Assembly: GCF_047496725.1 (NCBI RefSeq)
Contig: NC_132982.1
Location: 6,341,001-6,405,000, forward strand
Length of the DNA stretch: 64,000 bases
Reading direction: 5' to 3'
From: Anoplolepis gracilipes
Lineage: Eukaryota > Arthropoda > Insecta > Hymenoptera > Formicidae
The position numbers and the translations under genes were made by a program. Position 1 is the stretch's first letter. Every line of letters begins with the position of its first letter. Under the pieces are notes generated by a model. That model was not told the origin of the DNA and made no database searches. It saw nothing but the letters and a program-made list of their open reading frames with translations. Positions 13,274 to 26,514 of this stretch are shown here, piece by piece.

Positions 13274-16200
13274 CTGCGAATTACGAAGAAATATAATATA
13301 AATGAAATTTGATTTGTTAATTTTCAAAATAAAAGATGGTAAATAAATTGTTTACAAATAACAATTGTTTTAATAGACATTTAATTAACAACATGGAATA
13401 ATATTATTATACTATAGAGTTTAGTGTAAAAAATCATTGATAATTTGCACAAGAAATTTACATTTACATTTTTAAAATAAAATATGATTATATTAACGGT
13501 ATCGTGTAAGTACAGTACGTTAAAATCACAGAAATTGCATCGAATGAGAAAATAATTTGAAATATTGTGAAAGTTTCCTTTATATATATATATGACAGCT
13601 AGCCGAGCCCGAGAGAAATATACTAGAAATTTAAACTATTACAAATAAAACAGAGACTACCAATAAGTGAAATTATGTTTATATTAAGTATGTTTGAAAC
13701 ATACATGAATTTATATATATAATGTGTACGTATGTATGCAACATTTATATTAACATAAGCATGTAAAAAGAAAACAATTTTATTGAACGATTTTTTTAAT
13801 ATTCAATTATTATTAAAGAGAAATAAATATAATTTCTAAGCAAATAAATTTTTGTCAAAAAAGGTTGCAAAATTTTTTGATAATTAATTTGATATTATAC
13901 CTTCTTGACAATTTCAAAGAATCTGTCTTCAACTTCTTGAAGTTCGGAAAATTCATCCTTAAGTTTTTTTTTGGATGCAATTCTCTTTTCTCGAGGCTCC
14001 TTTAATTTCTCATGGATCCTTCGTTTGCTGTTTATGTGCCGTTTATTCTTCTTTCTATCTTTCAAATCCAACATGGGGTCTAATACTTCGTTTATGGCAG
14101 TTCTTGCCAATTTTATTTCTTTCAATCGTGTGTCTATTGCCTTCACGAAATGAGAACATCTCTCCAGATACTGGCATCAAATTCGGAAAAGTCTGATGAA
14201 CATTGCGTTTATTTTATGCCTTTTTTAACTTTTTAATTGTATTTTAGAATTTTTTATTGTAAAATACATTTTAATAATTTAATATACATTTATGTGTATT
14301 AATCTCGTTATATTTTCGTCTTACAAATAATATTGTCAACATATATCTCATAATATCGAATATCTACTGATTTTCCAATGTCTATTTAGCCGCTTGTTTC
14401 TTTTTTTGCAAATTGATATTATATTACATATTTACAACAAACAGCAAACCGTCCATCACTCACCGATGTGAGATCGTTCCTTTCATTTCTATCGAACGTA
14501 CATAACGCTTCTGTCGATTCGACGAGGTAAACATTGCCAGCGGAATTTCCGACAGCCAGTAAAGCTCCTGCTTCGTGTGCTGCGACTGCAGTTAATTTTT
14601 GTTCGCAAAGTTTCATTGTCAAGATTGGCTCGCGCAGACCTACCAAAAGGTCCCATACAGTTAACACACCGATACGTGTCGTCATATAAAATATTGAATG
14701 TCTTGTTTTGTTCCAGCAACCACAGACAGGATCCTCTATTATGAATCTAAACATTAATAATTTTGTGATAAGGATGCAGGTTCATCAATTAACGATTGTT
14801 CAATTAATTGATATACAATTCTAATATATACGTAATATATACGTTAATTTTATTTATTCATATTTTCACACAGGAATCAATACTGCGGATTTAGAGAGAT
14901 AAGTTTAGCCGAACACGATAATTTTCAAAACACTATATTCTTTGAAATATATTATCAATTTATCGAATAGATATATCAATCTGTAGCATCTCTTTCATAA
15001 AGATGCTTGTATCAAATTCTAAAGTTGCTATTTTTTTTTAGTTTAGATATTTTTTCCGATCGTTTTTTTGTCTCAAGTAAAAGAAAAATACCTTGTCGAC
15101 ACAAGACTGTCATCTTTGGTATCTTCCGCCCAGATGCGAGCCGTACAGTCGCCGACTGTCAGAAAGATTTTCGGATTGAAAGCACTGCGATCAACGGAAA
15201 GAACTGGACCATAATGGGCGTTGAATCTGAGGGCCAGTTTTTCAGCAGGAGTTCTCGCTTTTTTCGAACCGCTTATAACGACGCCGTTCTCTAGCCCAAA
15301 CATAAATTTTGTGCCCACACTGGGTTCGTAATCGGCTGACGCGACACCGATCGCCCGATCCATATCCTGCTCGTTTGGCACTTGGAGATCAAACACGAGC
15401 ATTTCGGTTGGTTTTCGCAATTTTCTGGTGTCCCACCACATGGCACGACCGTCCGAAGAGCCTGAGAAGAACTCCGTATTGCTCTTCGTGGCGATCCACT
15501 TTACTACTGTCGTGAAATCCCTTTGAAAAGGAAGGAAGATTATTGAAGAGTATTAAACATGTCTCATAAATTAATTATACGATTGTGTAAATTGAGGAAA
15601 AATTTTAATTATTTTTTATCACGTTTGCGGGCAACTCAATCATTTTATTTTGCATTAAAAGAAAAATCACGCACGACATGATGAACATTGCGCAAAAAAA
15701 CAAAATAAATTGAAGCCGGACGGACGACCGGGGCAACATATTATTCATTCATCATCTTGTCGCACACGACAGCAACCTCGAAACGCATTTTCGACCGACA
15801 AGAACAGAGCACTCTTGAGTACTGAATTATGAAATTCAAAGTTCTGACGTCGCTCACGACCAGGAATGTTCGTGTCGAGATTACCTATGACTGAATTGAC
15901 GATGAGACATTTGGACCGGAGAAGTACCAGTTCTGATGTCCCAGCTGCAAACTTGACCTGACATCAGGCCGCTGGCAAGTACAGAAGGATCTCGAGGATT
16001 AAACTCGTTGACCACGGTGGCGGACGAAGCTTCCAACGCCATCCAGGGCTTATTAGGATTGTCTATTGTATGTTTTTCACAAAATCAGTTTTATAGCGTC
16101 GGTCATGGATCGTGCAAACATGTGTAAAACACATCTTCGAAAAAACGTTAAAATATTACGCTTGCAGAATGTGATTTCCAATCATTAGAGTTGAAAGATA

Positions 16201-19200
16201 CAGATTAAATAGAGTATGATTGCATTTCATTTTTAATGTAACCATAGAAGTGTAATATTGTCGGATTTGATGCCCTATTTATTTGTGTATACCGTTTGGT
16301 TAGTATTTTATTAATTATAAATATAAGATATATATATACATAATCCTATAGTTCCTCTAACATATAGAAGAAACATTGCATCTTTTGTTATATACTTTAA
16401 TAGATCAGTAACAATGCGTTGTTTGACGTTCTATCGAGTGTTGAATGGAGGTTGTATAGAGAGAATTGACTGGAAGGGGCGTCGCGTATATTCGATTGAA
16501 TGAAATTGAATTTCACGTGAGATTTTCCAATCTGAAACCTTACATTCGTCGGAATGAGCAGTATCTGTTTCTCGTATAAAAAAAGTATAAAAGGCTTATA
16601 ACGTATCCAGCAATTTATTTCTGTTGAGTAATAATATTATACTGTATTTTAATTTATTTCATTATTAATTTATTATTATTTATTATTAATTTATTACATT
16701 ATATTTATTGTACAGACAAAATATATTTTTTTTGTTAGAAAATTTATATCATTTTTTTGTAAAATAAATCTCGAAATCAATAAATTATATTACAAGTAAT
16801 TAGATAATGCCGAAAAAAGTTTTTTTCAAAATTGCAAAATAACTTTCTTGGACGAGGATTATTTATTACAAAGAAATTTTTTCGCACGCTGGAAAAAAAT
16901 AATAACTAAAAACATTAATATGGATTCAAAGCAGAAACTTATCGCGGACGTTGTATAACCGTGATTAAACGCAGCATTTAAATGTAATCAGAGCTTTTCC
17001 ACGCTTTTTCCACTTACCAATCTGCCAGATATACGCAATGTTACTGTAATCTGGCTCGACTCCAAAGAAGCAATACGAGACTACCATTTTACTACCAGAG
17101 TCTGGTGACCAAGAAATATTGTTCACTGGTCGTATCGGCGTTTGCGGATCCTCGTAGACATTTACTGTTCTGAAATAATTTTAAGCATTTTTCTTTAATA
17201 TAATTTTCAAATATATGACAAATTCTCACATAGTATCGTTAATATCAAACAATAAAAAACATGAGATTTTAGTATATCGAAAATAATAAAACGAATTTGG
17301 TGATAAACTTTGTAATATATAAATTCGCTTATAATATATATTAGTATATTCGATAAATACAATATATTATTACGCAATTGGATATTAAATTTTCTGTATT
17401 CCATCTCTATTTTTAATTCATGTTCTCTATTTTATTATTTTTTTTTTAATTTAATTTATTTTTTATTTTTTAATTTAAATATTATATTGTTTTATACCGT
17501 ATTAAATTTATAATTACTATTTATAATTAGTATTATTTATATTGTTTTATAATATATGTGTGTGTATTTAAATATATTTTTGTCAGCTTCTAAAATGGCA
17601 GACTTTTATTCGCTGCTGTCTTTCTCATAAGTAACTAAATAGTTCAAAGTCGTTCGCAATTTTCACGCGCAGAAAATGGTTAGCGCGTGAAAAGGGAGGA
17701 AAGCAAATTTAGCAGCAGGATGTATAATTCACGTCCACTACGATTCCGGAATCCGGACATATGTTCAGATACCTTCGGGCTCAGGCTGAGTTTAAATTTT
17801 AAATCTTTTGATGGCCGAACCAACGTAGTCGTTCTTGTTCTCCACGAATATATACATTTTAAAATTGTCCATTTGGGATCACGAAGTTCGGAGCATACTA
17901 CCGATATTATATGATAATAAAATTCTTCCCCCTTTAACTAAAGACGATTGAATTCTCTGATATTCATCATTTCCCAACTACGATATTTTGCCAAAAATCT
18001 TTCAACATGAGTATTTTACACTTTTCACTACATTATTCACTTTTGTATTAATTGGTTTAATTCGCATTTTCCCGGGTATGTATGTATACATAAATTGTAT
18101 ACAAAGCTCAGTTGCGATAAATAAAATATAGATAATATACGGTGAAATTATAGATTTTTACCTAAGACTACGAGGTTTCACTAATTCTGTGGGAACCATA
18201 TCATCAAAATAGTGTTCGTATATGTTAAGTGCACCATTCTGGAGGATATTGTGTTCCATTTTCTATGGGAAAGAAAATAATGTGATTATTGTATTTTCTT
18301 GGAAGTATTAGTCGCGTAATCGATCGAGAAAATTATTCCTTCATCTAGGATTAAATCAGTTTGCCAAGATTTATTTTTATCGGTGGAGAGTAGAAATTCA
18401 TGATAATCCACTATGATAATATACTTGGCATAAGTTGCGCAATTTCGGTGCCCACTCCTCGTCCTTCTCGACTCGCCTGCGGAATCTCGTTGTAGCTTCC
18501 TCGTCTTTCGGATTGATTTCCTTCGGCCAACCACCCTCGAAGTGAAACATTCCACTGCTCTTTGTCTGAGTTCCGACAGTCTGAGCCTGGAATTACAAAG
18601 GAATGATTACTGAAACGTTAGTGTAGAATTCAACGGCGTTGATCGCCGGATCCCAAGAGTTTAGAGTTTAGACAGTTTTATCTCAATTTGCTCGACATTG
18701 TATACGCAATTGTATATACAATACACAATAAAACAATATAATATTAACGATAAAGAATATCGGTTGAATGCGATATGTATCTCTTTATATATTATAAAAT
18801 TGATTAATAAATAAATAATCTCGTAGACGGCGCGTTCTACTATCAATAAATTTATTTTAAACATACGGGATGGTTTTAGAATGTCACTCAAACGTTTTGA
18901 TATATAAAATATGAAATACGAGATGTAAAAATGTTATTGCTCTTGAAGTGATGTCGAACGTCTGCCTTCGACATGTGTTGCCTCGTTATAAAACAAGCAG
19001 AAAAACTGCTACGCGCGTGAAATTCACATGAGGTATCGTCTCTTTCCACGTTGCAGTTTCGTAGAAAGTTGCACGCTTGCGGCATCAGACAGCGAACTCT
19101 GTGAGACGCGCAGATGCTGCGTCGTCAGACGCGTCAGCCTGACGCCAGTTTTACCGCAAGTTGCGTCTAGTTCCGTTAAAGTAAAACGCAGCTGATTTTT

Positions 19201-19706
19201 GAATACATTAGTGGAGTTTTCGAACTGCGACTGCGGCGAGTCGTAGTTCGTTCCTCCTTTACATCGAATCTCACACTGTAATGCTAGAACTATTATTGTA
19301 ACCTACATTTATAATCTTGCACAGAAAGGCAAATAATTGTAGCTCTTTTGAAATCTTTTTTGCATTTGATGTAAGGGTCCATTTGTATATATTTATATTT
19401 AAATTTATAAAAAAATATGAATTTGATTATTAGACAATTCAGAATGTCCAAAATTATGATTTATAAGCAGATTGCATTTTTATTGTTTATATTGGTATAA
19501 ATAGCATATCTCATAATTTTAACCTCGTGCAAAGCAAACTGTTTGGTGTGTTGCACGCCGATGTTGCATTGAGTCCTCCTAATGTAATTGGCCATAGCGG
19601 TAGGATTTGGCGTTACATCCACGTCCACGTTTGGGCCGCACACATCGAAGATGCACTGCTTGCCAAACTCGGCGCGCGTTTTCAGGAAAACCTGCTTGAT
19701 CTCCAT
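11298..19706 (-). CDS. DNAI2: Dynein axonemal intermediate chain 2 (11 exons, complete)
   Basis: Structural WD-repeat subunit of the outer dynein arm; it helps tie the motor to the doublet microtubule of motile cilia and sperm tails. Exons in reading order (complement): 19524-19706, 18425-18586, 18162-18262, 17018-17169, 15885-16062, 15092-15520, 14464-14746, 13901-14170, 12825-13273, 12076-12360, 11298-11625. All introns are GT-AG and the phases sum to 940 codons including TGA. The start ATG at 19706-19704 opens a segment with the family hallmark EFGKQC (residues 13-18). Exon 2 carries FEGGWPKEINPKDEE, exon 3 NIYEHYFDD. WD-type segments run about residues 150-490 (SWSP, EFNPRDPSVLASG, GRAMWWDTRKL, FLTVGDCTARIW). 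Residues 497-939 are a charged, Lys/Glu/Arg-rich tail, making the protein much longer than vertebrate DNAI2 (about 600 residues). The weakest junction is the exon 10 acceptor at 12361-12362, which has little pyrimidine tract. A decayed paralogue lies at 27870-35100. Confidence 0.93.
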
Positions 19707-21297
19707 TATATTGTATTCAACGCTGCAGCGAGAGCTAAACCGACGACTTTGACTCGTGCTCGCGAAGCTTTTGGAAAGAGTAAATCGACGTTTAAAATGC
19801 AAAAGATCGAAGGCTCTTCCGAAAGCCTCACACGTGTATTCTATCCTTACATTTATTTTACACGTGAAGTTGCACACGATCGCTTTTTCTTCTGATCGCG
19901 ATACGATTGATATTTATTTTGTTTCCTTTCTCAACCTTAGTTTACATACCTGTTTTATATCTTGAGAAGCAGAATGTTACAATTTTTTAAGATAATAAGA
20001 TTAAAGAAAAATAGGGCTCTGTTAAAAAATAAATCTATGTTTTATTTTGTTTCGATAACTCAAATTTATATTAATCGAAATTTTGTTTGCTAATTCTAAT
20101 TTCATAAATTTTATTTTCCAAGAATTATCTTGTAAATTATAATATTCTTTTTTTTCTGCAAAGATGCAATACGCGTTATGAAAAAATTATTTATTCTAGA
20201 TTATATAAAACTTAATTATAATTATCTTTATTAAACAAGATTATAAGAAAAATCGTTACTTCAATAAAACACGAAGCAATCTAAAAACGAAAGAAACATT
20301 GGAATTTTTACATCTTCATCTTCCCTTCGGTTGTAAAACTTGCTTAATTTGATTTATATGAATCTCTCGTTTCAACCAAGATTGGATGAACGGTGAGGGT
20401 TGCAATCAAGATTTCTGCTTTCTTTTTTAATACTTGGTACGTTGGGAACGCTGATATAACCATTTCATCTGAACGACTCGATCGTTTTACTTTAACTAAG
20501 TCATGCGTCCAACATCATGCTTGTCACGTTTTTTATGTGAAGTATTACTCGCGAAATCGAAAAACATTTAATAACTTCACGCAAAAGTCATCTTAGGAAT
20601 ATATCATCTCTGGGAGCTTTTTTAATTTTAATTATTTTATTCAATTATTCATTTTTTTTTTTTTTTAAATCTTTGGATGAAATGTTTGAATGAAAAAGAT
20701 TTCTATCCTCTCTCTTCAGTTTCTTTTTTCTATAGAATATACTCTAAAAAATTGATCTATCTATTTTATATATCGGTTTTCAAACACGAAACTATCACAG
20801 GAAAAAAATTGAGCTAGAGAAATTGAACGTTGATCGGTTCGCTGAAAAAGAATTTTGAAATCAAACTAGAAAACCATAAAAAAAATTTGTGTCGTGCGAT
20901 GCAATAATCTTTCTCTTTATATTGGCTAATACAAAATATTATGGTGATTTATATAATAATACGTATATATATATATATAATAATATATTCCTATATATTT
21001 TATATATACGTATAACATATTTCTATATTTTTTATTTCGCATACAATGTGATAATAAAATTTATATGAATAATATTACATGTATATTTATAATAATGGCC
21101 GATAATTTTCAAAGTTTAAAATTGAAAACTTTTTGTTAAAAATTAGCAAAAAAGTTTTTTATTAAGAAATAAGTTAAATGAAGCAAAAATTGAGATAATT
21201 ATAAGATTAATGAGCAGAAAAATTTTGCTTTATGCTATCTAGAGTGAAAATGGATTCTCCGGGTCAATCAACTTTCCAATATCGCCTGTGTAGGCAC

Positions 21298-21483
21298 CTA
21301 ATTAGACATAATAGTTACGCTATCATTTAACATTTGAAAGAATCTGTTGTTTTCTTCGGCATTTCTTTTCATTCGAGTATTTTCTCCCTGCACATTGTAA
21401 TCTGCGAGCACGGTTCGAAGAACTCGATGAACTACGGTATCCTCATCAGCTAATGGCCGCGGCATCGATTTGTTAAATTCCAT
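21298..21483 (-). CDS. Small candidate ORF of 61 codons, unknown
   Basis: I do not recognise this product. The frame opens with a true ATG (21483-21481) and ends in TAA. Its translation is balanced and protein-like (LADEDTVVHRVLRT, then NAEENNRFFQML), unlike the low-complexity shadows around it. There is no signal peptide or membrane segment. It lies about 1.6 kb upstream of the DNAI2 start on the same strand. It could be a small protein gene, one exon of a larger one, or chance; it is too short to decide. Confidence 0.28.
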   Translation of the reverse strand: MEFNKSMPRPLADEDTVVHRVLRTVLADYNVQGENTRMKRNAEENNRFFQMLNDSVTIMSN

Positions 21484-22239
21484 AGACCACGTTCGGCTAA
21501 CAATCGTCAGCGTAGACGAAGATTCGTATTGTTTTCAGTTTCATGCACCGCACCACTGAAATCGATACAATCTATGAACTAACAAACGTGAATCCAGTCG
21601 ATTGCTTAAAAATTGTATCTTTCTATCTTTCTTGAATAAAATGAAATAGCGCCGATATCGTAGCATACGTATTTAAAAAAGTTTTTCTACGCAAATATTT
21701 TTCTTTGTAATTTACATTTATTATAAAACACAAGTTATAAAAAGTAAAGTGTTTTATGTGTGTGTAACTTGTATTTATACATAATTAATACATAAATATT
21801 ATATTTATTTTAGTGCAACGTATTTTAATGCAAACCTTACGTCTCTTAAAGAATTTCTCAATTTATATTACTATATTTTATATACGATAATTTTGCAAAT
21901 GCAGTATAGTTTCAACAAGGATTCCGAAATAAATCGACGAATTGCAATACGAAAGACTTGTAGTTACAGTACATTTCTCGGATGTTTTATCGATTTGCTA
22001 ATCCGCGCTACACCTGTAGTTTTTCAGCGGGATTTACCGAGCAAATAAAGAATCCAAACGAGACCCGGCTAACCGATGGTGAAACTAGGCCAGTTGCAGA
22101 GAATTCTTTACCGTCGACGCTTTTAATCTCTTAAAGCTTTCACATACATAATGAGACATGAAACTTGGTTTATCGCCAAAAAGTCATTTTCTTTTTGATC
22201 GGAGAAAGAAGCAAAGATTTAATACCGGCAAAACAAAAC

Positions 22240-22268
<29 letters not shown>
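22240..22268 (+). repeat. Poly(A) tract
   Basis: 29 consecutive A residues preceded by AAACAAAAC. No retroelement body or target-site duplication is recognised upstream, so this is simple sequence and not a proven retrotransposon tail. Confidence 0.9.
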
Positions 22269-22270
<2 letters not shown>

Positions 22271-25200
22271 AAAACATATATATAATTGTATCTGATATAC
22301 GAAAAGCCAAAACGTTTCTTTTAAGTTAAAGAAATAATATCTCGATATCTAACAAACTTTCAGTCGAAAGTGTAAATTCACTTATTGGATTCCTTTCGTA
22401 AAGTACCATCGTCATCGTCGATGTTTTCCGGTTGGAATGCTCTTTTGCGAAGAAGGCGAGCTCACGAGCCGAGCTTGAACCCTTTCAATCAAGTCGCGCG
22501 TGCAGATTTTCCATACGAATGCAAGTTTTCCGTAATACATGAGTGGCGGGAAAGTATAGGGAACGTCTCTCATGACTCTTCCATGAGCGCGGCACGCCAT
22601 CCATTTGCTCTTCGCTCAACTTTCCATCCTTACCTCTTCACTTCGAACTTTCTTTCCCTGTGTCGAACGTAGAATCTAATCCTGCGATTCGCCGATTTCG
22701 CACGGAATGCATATTCGAGATTTCGCCCCGTCTTCTTTCTCATCACGCTTAAACGCTCTCGTGCTTTCCGCGATCTTGGCATTGATTAATAGATCTCTTT
22801 GGTTGGCGCATTCCTTCTTCAAACGTTTCTTGGAACAATCAAATACTTCTCACATCGCTTTCCTATCTTTCTCTCTGTGATACTTGAGCGTATATCTTTG
22901 TATTTTAACTTTTATCGTTATACATAATAGAAAATTATTTCGTTGCGTTCTTTCATTTTATACTTTAAAATTAATTAGAGGAGTTAACGCTTTTGAATTG
23001 ATTTGTTTCAAATTAAATATAAAGAGAGAATTGAACTATTGTTGGACTATATATTTCTCGGATAAACGCGTGGTTGACGAAGATTTAACATTTCAAATAG
23101 TTCGTCAAAGAAATGGAGATTATAAAACAATTCGTTTTAATGTTATCCGTTAACATTTTTCTACTCACGTATCGTAAAGTGAGAATACGACCCTAGGAAC
23201 GTAGTCGGCGACCCGGGACGATTTCCATAGTTTAATTTATATTGGCTTAATCCGTCGCAAACTTTGCCGGGACGTTTCTCGTGGATTAAGCGGCGAGCGC
23301 GCGGAGTTTGAATTTTTAAACCCCATTCCCCTGTTTCAGCAAACTTTTTTTTTTCACGAAAGAGAGAAAGTGCGCATCGGGTCTTATTTCCAATTCCACG
23401 AGATTCATGCCAAAATCTCCGGGACGCGCGAATTGCACGCCCGAGGCCACGATCCCTATTCTAAACATCTGCACTTTCGCGCGAGATGCGCCGCGCGATC
23501 GATTAATCGGACGGGAACTTTAATGGCGCGCCCGCCCCTTTGATTCCCGCGGTAATTTCGGCAATTTATCGTCTCAAGTTTCGATCCCTCTGTAACTCGT
23601 CGCTTTCACAATCAATCCTATCGAACTGTCCAGAGAGAAATTCAACGGAAGGAACAATCTTCTCGTATAATATTCCTCGCTTCGGGCGAATATCGAACCA
23701 TTAGAGATATTCTGCATTTTTGCGCCACTTTCATTTTATCCTTTAAAAACTTTTAACTATTGGCTGATACTTTGATCTTTCGATTTTCTTGACAGCTCCG
23801 TGTATACGCGAGTACTCTCTTTGTTTCACTTAATGTCCAGTTTGTTTAATTCGTCCCTTTTAAACGCAAAGTAGTAGCGCATCGAAAGTCTTGCAGTTCT
23901 ATTCAAATGTGAAGTGTCTTTTTTCAGAAACTTCTAAAAGATCATTCTTCGTTTTTCTACGGAGTTCCAACAAAATGCACAACTTCGTAATTTCTCTTAC
24001 TCGAGATCTTGAGATATCTTAAAGAACACTTAAACTAAATTATTGCTTCAAGGAAATATTGAGTACAATTTTCTGAACTTTTAAGAACGTTTCCAAATAC
24101 GTATGCATTTACTAGAATTCAGCAATTAATTGCTCAATTAATTAATCAATTGCTTGTAATTTTTAAATTGTTAATTCTTTAAGAATCGCATTTTTTTTTG
24201 CTTTGCTCTCACGAAATTTTTAATTTTTATTTTCCTTATCGATAAATTTTGATCGGCATAATCGACCAACGTCACGAATATTAAATTATTTATTTATTTG
24301 TTACTTCTATTTGCATTAAAACACTGACATTATTATATTCTTCACGAGTATAGCTAGATATCATTGAATATAGTTTCTTTTTCTTCAGAGTATTTTTCGA
24401 GATGGGGACCGAGCTTCCTCGTCTCTCTTTTTTGCGCTTGCGAAATCTTGTCTCCTCGCTTTCGCTTCCGGGCTTTCATTTCAAGCTCGTATCAGCGAGC
24501 TGCCGAAAATCCGACCTTTCCTCTCATTTCACGCTTGTCGTAGAGGCGACTCGACGTCGCTGCTTCAAATTTTCTCCTTTTTCCCTTTTAGCTTCGTGTG
24601 CACGATCTTGGTCAGTCGAGGGTGCCAAAAGTCACGTTTCCCAGATTCTCTCTTCTCTGCTAAGCACGCACTTTCCCTGTGGCTTCCTCTACTCTGTCGA
24701 AGAGAGTATGTCAGCCAGCAATTTGTACTTTTTCGACAGGATCCTCTTCTAGATTATAAAATGTACCGGCAACTCCTGTTCAAGATGAAGTAACTTACGT
24801 CATCATGAGATAACGCACTGCGAAGATTTCTTCTCCTAGGAGGCGAGTTGGACTTGTAATTTAGCCTTCTACATTTTTGAAATGTAGAAAACAGACATTG
24901 AATAAAAATAATGATGCCGATTCGTACGATAATTAAAAACGAAACTCATACATGGGAGTCATTTTTCAAAAGATACGTTTCACAAAATCCTCATATAAAT
25001 TATTACATAAATTCATATTTTGTTATACGTTTACATTTACCGATGTAATAAGAGATTTTATATAAACTTTATTTTAATTAAAATACCAATCTCGTAATCT
25101 CTTTATTTCACAGATTAAATTCAGTTATCTAATTATGAAAATCAAATTACTTGTGTAAATTAATAATCACGCGTATTAATTTTGTGCTCAATTTTTAGAA

Positions 25201-26463
25201 TTTGCACAGTTTCAATTCCATTGTAACGTAAATTAATACAGCAATACGAAGATAATTGCGAACAAAGAATCTTGAAGAAGGAAGTAATAACATTTCTCAC
25301 AATTCTCTACAAAATGTATTAAATCGTTTTAATTTACGAAATAGCAATTGCAAGCGAGACAGTGACATGTTTTATTTTCTTTTGCTGGATGAAACACTAC
25401 ATTATTCCCCATGAGATCAATTACGTTATATACTTCAATGCACCCTCGATGAGTCTAAAACGTCCGGTGGGACGACAACGAATGCTCCCCGCTTTAATAC
25501 TCTAATCTAACACCAGGGTGATTTCATCCTGTCCAATTTTGTTTTATCACCATCGTTGATCTTGCCTTTATCTTTATATATTTGATCTAAGCTTAATCCT
25601 TTCGACCTTTTCCAAATAGAAACAGTCGTTTCAACTTGCAATTGAAACCTATTTCTGTTTTTGTATCATGAAGAATCGTATGTATTCGAGTATACTATAT
25701 TATTCTTAATTTATAAAGACGAAATTGGATTTATAAATATTTATCTTAAATTTAAATGCATTGAGGGAATAAGGAATTGCTCACGACGCTCAAAAGAATA
25801 TATTCAGAATTCAAAATATCAATTTGAAAATTTGTTATATAAATTATTTAAAAATATAATATTTGCGTGACGTGTCATACTTTTTGCCTAAAATCACGAA
25901 ATATATTTATCCAATGTGACAGTATGTAAATGTGATCCTTCAAGAGGAAAGAAAAAAACATTTCTACTGCAACAGCCACCGAGATATTGCGCGTCATAGT
26001 TATAAGACGGCAGAACCATAATGTATCTTTAATAGTACATAACAAATGATAGTTTAATGGCCCAAGCCTGGTCCCGCAGTTGCAACATCCGATTTAAGAA
26101 ATCACTGAATTCTATAGTGGCGCAGGAATATGACAGATGCATGAGTTGTTGTTTGATAAAATCTTTCTGTCGACAATCCTTGCATAGAAAAGAATTCGCG
26201 AAAAATGAGGGGAAAATTTTATTAAAACGAGAAAGAGAGAGAGAGTAGTTTATCTTGTCATCTTTGTTACGTTTATTCTTCAATTTTTCTCCAACGCGTA
26301 AAACGAAATGTAAGACTACACACAATACATTTCTCTTGCGATCGACTCAAACGCAAGCTTTTTTGTTACACGTTTCATTAAGAAATTCCGTGCATCGAAT
26401 CGGCAGAACGTCTCTAATTAAACATGGACGCGCTGAAAACAGCAAAAGGGAACAACAGTGAGG

Positions 26464-26497
<34 letters not shown>

Positions 26498-26514
26498 CAG
26501 AGAGACAGAGAGAG
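26464..26514. repeat. (GA)n purine repeat, imperfect
   Basis: A GA-dinucleotide tract with A and C interruptions (AGAAAGAG, GACAGAGAGACAG), all purine over long stretches on the plus strand. It borders a CpG-rich segment (26540-27030). GA tracts bind GAGA-type factors in insects, so a regulatory role is possible but unproven. Confidence 0.85.

Noticed and set aside
15007..15294. Plus-strand open frame over DNAI2 exon 6
   Set aside because: Antisense shadow of a well-supported WD-repeat exon.
22240..22268. Poly(A) run as the tail of a retrotransposon
   Set aside because: No upstream element body, internal promoter or flanking duplication could be recognised.
22385..22672. Plus-strand open frame of 95 codons in the GC-richer block
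   Set aside because: No recognisable motif, the opposite strand is also open, and composition explains it.
24402..24752. Plus-strand Ser/Leu/Phe-rich open frame
   Set aside because: Composition follows a pyrimidine-rich stretch; no domain or convincing splice context.
26029..26325. Minus-strand 98-codon open frame with an acceptor-like ATGCAAG
   Set aside because: Partly protein-like, but it did not align to DNAI2 exons 9-11 or any family I know; too weak to list.
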